Assembly: GCA_032358165.1 (NCBI GenBank)
Contig: JAALGY010000038.1
Location: 2,170,001 to 2,234,000, forward strand
Source: Diplosphaera chodatii
Taxonomy: Eukaryota; Chlorophyta; Trebouxiophyceae; Prasiolales; Stichococcaceae
Direction: 5' to 3'
Length of the DNA stretch: 64,000 nucleotides
A model generated the notes under the pieces. That model saw only the letters and a program-made list of their open reading frames with translations, did not search any database and had not been told where the DNA came from. The position numbers were made by a program, and so were the translations under genes. Numbering within the stretch: position 1 is the first letter of the stretch; the number at the start of each line of letters is the position of its first letter. This document shows positions 60,401-64,000 of this stretch, piece by piece.

Positions 60401-63400
60401 CTTGACACCTTGTGGGTACCTGAACCTGCTGGGCACCCCGCCGGCGCAGGTCAGCAAGCTCGCTGCGGAGTGTGCCGACACGTTCAGCGCCGAGCCCTGG
60501 TGCTCGCACCCCGAAGACCTCAAGGTGCCCCCGACTGCATGAATCTTGGGAGCATATCACCTCCCTGAACCATGTTCCCGAGACCCCAGGGAGAGGCGCG
60601 CACCGCAGCATTGAAGACACAGGCTATGAGTCCTGTTTCCAGGCATGCGGGCACGTTGCCTCCTGGGTATTGGTCTCTGGGCTCTGGCCAGCAAGCACGT
60701 CCATGCCAGGAGCCTCCGTCCCTCGTGCTGCAGGCGCTGTGGCAGGTGCTGGGCCTCATGGCGCGCCACGGCTGCCTGCTGCAGCCGCAGGGCGGCGGCC
60801 CCACGCCCCCCTCCAGCGTGCGCGGCGCGCCCCTCGCCCTGCTCAAGCCCCAGCCCGCGGCCGACGCGGCCAGCCCGGCCGTCGAGCTGGCTGACGTGCT
60901 CACGGTGCGTGCCGGCTCGCGACCCGAAGCAGCACAGCACCGCATATGCAGCCCGTCACGGTTGCGACGGCGCACATGCCCGCCCGAGGATGCCGCTGCA
61001 TGCGCGTTGTACGGCGTCAGCAACACACAAGTGCATCCCGGTCGTCACGAGCTGCCGTCCGATTCTGTCCTGCATTCGCCGTGCCGGGCAACAGCAATGC
61101 TGCACCATGCAACGCCGGCATTCTCATCAGGACACGTGGATAGGTACACCTGATCCAGTGCGGCCGCATATGTATCCTGCACCAATGGCAGGCAGCCGGC
61201 GGGTGGCCGGGCGACGGCGGCGGGCCGCTGCTGCTGCCGAGGCCGTCGGACGGCGCGCTGGTGGCGGCGGCCGCCGAGGCGCAGCGCCTGCTGCTGGCCG
61301 GCCGCCGCGCGGATGCCCTGAGGTGCGCCTGGCGTAGGACTCGGGTACGTATGCAGACACCGCGTCTCACGCTGCGCCTGCGCATCACCCTGGTGCACTT
61401 GCCGCAGGATGTGTGCGACTGCTCCTTTGCCACGTTTGTGACAGGGCCTGACAGGCCTGTTTCCTGCCCCAGGGCTGCACAAAGCGGAGGGCTGTGGGGC
61501 CCTGCGCTGCTGCTGGCGCGCGGCATCTCGGATGCAGCCTTTGCTGATGCCGCTGCAGCCATGACTGCAGCCACGGCGGTAGGCCACCAGATGCCAACGG
61601 CATCCCCTTCCTTGGCATGACTGCCAGTTTGCTGCCATGTTACAGGACTGCACGCCACCTTATTAATTTGCAGCTAAAGTCGCTGCCATTCACACATGGT
61701 GCTGTGCAAGCGCAGGCTGTGGGCTGCCCACTGCACACGGCGCTGCTGGCTGCGGCGGGCGCCGGGGAGGCGATACATGCCGCCGCGCCCGCGGGCAGCC
61801 CCCGGCAATACGGTGGGCCACCTGGCGTCGCCCCGGCCGCACAGGCCCCTTGCACATCTGCTGCGTCTGAGCCGCCACGTGCTAGCAATGTTCAAGACGA
61901 TCCATGCAACCGTGGCTGCATGTACCGTGGTGCTGTGCTGATAGGGTTCAGCATGCAACATGCGTGAGGAGTGCCCTGAGTCTCCATGTATGTTCCACAC
62001 ATGCGGACTTACACCTGCAACCGCTCTGCATCCTGCATCCACATGCAACCCAGGCTGGAAACGCCGTGCTGTGCCGCCGGCTGCAGGCGACAGCGGACAG
62101 GCGCTGGGCTTCTCGTCGGGGGCGGGCCCCGAGCGCGGCGGCGCGCTGCTGGCCCGCTGGCGCGAGAACCTGGCGGTGCTGGCGGCAAACCCGGCGCCGG
62201 GCGCTGAGCGTGCCGTCGGCCGCCTGGGCCACCGGCTGGCGTGCGAGCGGGGGGAGGTGCGCCCCTGCTCTAGGCTTCTGCTCTGGGGGTTGGGAGCGCG
62301 CTTGTGCGCCTTACAGCATGACTCCCTTGACTATGTACCAAAGCGATGGTCGCTGCGGGCGCTGTGAGCTGAATTGCTGCGATGCCGGGCATGCAGTCTT
62401 CCTGAGCTCAATCATGGCAACGACATTGCATGTCTGCCTGCATTGGCACGGTGACCCCGACAGCCGCTGCAGTCCTCGCATGGCAGAGGACTGGGCTTAC
62501 GCGTTCCCCACCTGAGAAGGATGCTCGGCCGCGTATAGCTCTGCTGCGCGCTGCTGTGGGATGTTTTGCCGATGGGCACCGCAGGGCCATGCTGACCCTG
62601 CATCGATTTGCTCAACCCCCAGCTGTACTTGTGACGCTGCAGAAGTATCGCGTGGTATTGCATGGGTGCAGGTGGCAGCGGCGCAGCTGTGCTACGTGGT
62701 GGCTGGCGGCGCGCTGCACTGGGCGCCCGAGCCCGGGGACCCCAGCGGCAAGTTGTGCCTGGTGGGCGCAGGTGAGGGGGCGCTGCAATGCACAATGGAC
62801 CTAGAATGCAGCATGTTAGGGTTCGTTGGGTGCAGCTGAAGCTGTTCATGGCTGGCCAGAAGTGGCGGCCTTGCAGCATTTGCTGCTGTGCCCGTCGCAC
62901 ATGCTGGTGCTGTCAGGGGCTGATCGCAGTGGACATGCAGTTCTTGCACAGAACATGTGCACGCTTGTGACGGCGTGCTCTGACGACCCCTGTCACGTGT
63001 GCAGACGCAGCAGGGCACCCGCGGACCTGCGCATCCATCGCCGCGCTGCAGCGGACGCAGATCTACCAGTGGGCGCTGGTCTCAGGTGCGCCTGCTCTGC
63101 TGGCACCTGCGGAGCACAGGATGCCGCAGCGGCATGTGCATATGTTACACATCGTGGAAGCTGTGCGACGCCCGCTGCGCATTCGACACGCAGGCAACCC
63201 CGCAGCGGCGGCGGGCGGCCTGCCGCTGCTGGCCTACGACGTGGTGTACGCGTCCCTGCTGGCGGAGCAGGGCCTGCTGCGAGAGGCGCTCGCGTACGTC
63301 TCATATGTGCAGGTCCATGCGTGTCCACGACGACCATCAGCCGACAGAACAACGGGAGATCTCACTTTGGGCCTGAGCATCCTGTGTTGAAGGGCAGCTG

Positions 63401-64000
63401 CACATGTGAATGCAGTGCAACACAGGCAATGCAGCATTGCAGACAACGCAACCTGGCGGCCCGGATGACCCAGCCGTGCTCACTTGTGGTTGGCAGGCCA
63501 GCATCGGGGCGCTGCCGCGGCTGCACCCCGGGCTGCTGGTGGCCCGCGCTCAGGCGGCCGACCTCGCCGGCCGGCTGCAGGCGCACGCGCAGGTGGGCAG
63601 CCGCACAGTGCGTGCATGCGGCTTGATGCCTCATGCGCTTGCTGTCGTGCCCAGCCGCAGAAATGCTGGACGAGCACCCCAGGCTGTTCAGCCGGGCTGT
63701 GCACCTGATGGCTTGCGGGCGGTGCGGTCTGGCATCGCTCTGGGACCTGCTCACACCGGCCACACGCGCTTCCCACCAGGCGAACGGCATCAGCGTCGCC
63801 GGCGGCGGGGGCGGCGGGATCCTCAAGGGCGTGGGCCGCTGGCTGGACCGCGGCATCAACCGGCTCATAGGCATCGACGCCCCGGCGGGGGCCGCCTCGT
63901 CGGACGACGAGTTCGGCGGCGGCGGCCCCCCTGGAGCGGCGGCGGCGCACAGGCGGCGCGCCACGGCCGACATGTCCCATGCGCCACCGGTGAGCAAGTT
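54420..64000 (+). CDS. SEC16: SEC16, COPII coat scaffold at ER exit sites; 3' end beyond window
   Basis: Large scaffold organising ER exit sites and binding COPII subunits. ATG at 54420 opens a roughly 1,400-residue disordered N-terminus: Ala/Pro/Ser-rich to 56650, then GVGGDDTSSFFAGLGSGRP and PTEFDAFLAEQLPGDFDTAA, then a Gln/Trp-rich part with WDPAAY repeats (57521-57667). The central conserved domain begins RYLGEPPRTTRQALET (59590) with PPCPLVTFGFGGRVLLM, the family signature. ACE1-like helical blocks follow: VLQALWQVLGLMARHGCLL; VAAAAEAQRLLLAGRRADAL; GLWGPALLLARGISDAAFAD (61489); CPLHTALLAAAGAGEAIH; RWRENLAVLAANPAPGAERA plus LGHRLACERG (62157); VAAAQLCYVVAGGALHWAP; ASIAALQRTQIYQWALVS (63038); and LAYDVVYASLLAEQGLLREA. 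The C-terminal region GGILKGVGRWLDRGINRLIG (63820) is open at the window edge. The stop near 56655 is avoided by a GTGTGA donor. Many exon edges are approximate. Confidence 0.88.
57362..57382 (+). repeat. (CAG)7 coding poly-Gln
   Basis: Seven uninterrupted CAG codons lie in the Gln-rich segment of SEC16. Many shorter CAG runs lie nearby (57560-57780, 58250-58760). Confidence 0.9.
57521..57667 (+). repeat. Three WDPxAY/F repeats in SEC16
   Basis: WDPAAYEQ, WDPAAYQE and WDPSAFEQ occur in succession, each followed by a Gln-rich spacer of roughly 15 residues. The regular spacing suggests short linear binding motifs repeated by local duplication. Confidence 0.8.

Noticed and set aside
1..64000. 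CRISPR arrays, insertion sequences, long terminal repeats and viral genes
   Set aside because: I read for repeated spacers, transposase or reverse-transcriptase motifs and long direct repeats and saw none; the only tandem repeats are the short ones listed.

Overview
The window is nuclear DNA of a GC-rich, intron-dense eukaryote, most likely a green alga of the Chlorella type (Trebouxiophyceae). Almost every gene is cut into short exons with GT...TGCAG introns. Exons are strongly G/C-ending, and proteins carry Ala, Pro, Gln and Gly runs. The gene set is plant/algal: an OCRE/RanBP2 splicing factor like SUA, SEC16, TMEM18, a TLC-domain protein and a respiratory-burst-type oxidase. Nothing bacterial in layout was seen (no operons, no Shine-Dalgarno sites, no CRISPR). 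No rRNA or convincing tRNA was found.

Layout, left to right: a partial uncharacterised helical protein (minus, 1-2240); an ER J-domain/thioredoxin/SAP-like chaperone (minus, 2951-6103); TMEM18 (plus, 6825-7915); a membrane-anchored 2-oxoglutarate/Fe(II) dioxygenase (minus, 8058-11588); an F-box/kelch protein with a long proline-rich tail (plus, 12566-18378); a secreted inhibitor with two Kunitz and five Kazal domains (minus, 18825-23291); a small one-helix protein (plus, 24216-24449) followed by about 2 kb with no recognised gene; a TLC-domain membrane protein (plus, 26462-28816); two uncharacterised genes (plus, 29231-31588); an RBM5/SUA-like splicing regulator (minus, 31910-37197); an F-box/leucine-rich-repeat protein (plus, 37601-41893); a membrane-anchored methyltransferase resembling the ovothiol N-methyltransferase half of OvoA (minus, 42162-43989); a double ZNRD2-type zinc-ribbon protein (plus, about 44498-48021); an NADPH oxidase/ferric reductase (minus, 48733-about 52819); and SEC16 (plus, 54420 to beyond the right edge).

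The genes do not form a pathway. Several act in the secretory system (J/thioredoxin chaperone, dioxygenase, TLC protein, SEC16, secreted inhibitor). Two relate to redox chemistry (NADPH oxidase, ovothiol-type methyltransferase). Neighbours are often divergent pairs sharing 0.4-1.6 kb of upstream DNA. For TMEM18, the TLC gene and the methyltransferase, exons were joined with GT-AG introns into frames that stay open to the stop. Exon edges of the other genes are approximate. The most unusual items are the Kunitz/Kazal inhibitor, the stand-alone membrane-anchored ovothiol-type methyltransferase and the three-domain ER chaperone.
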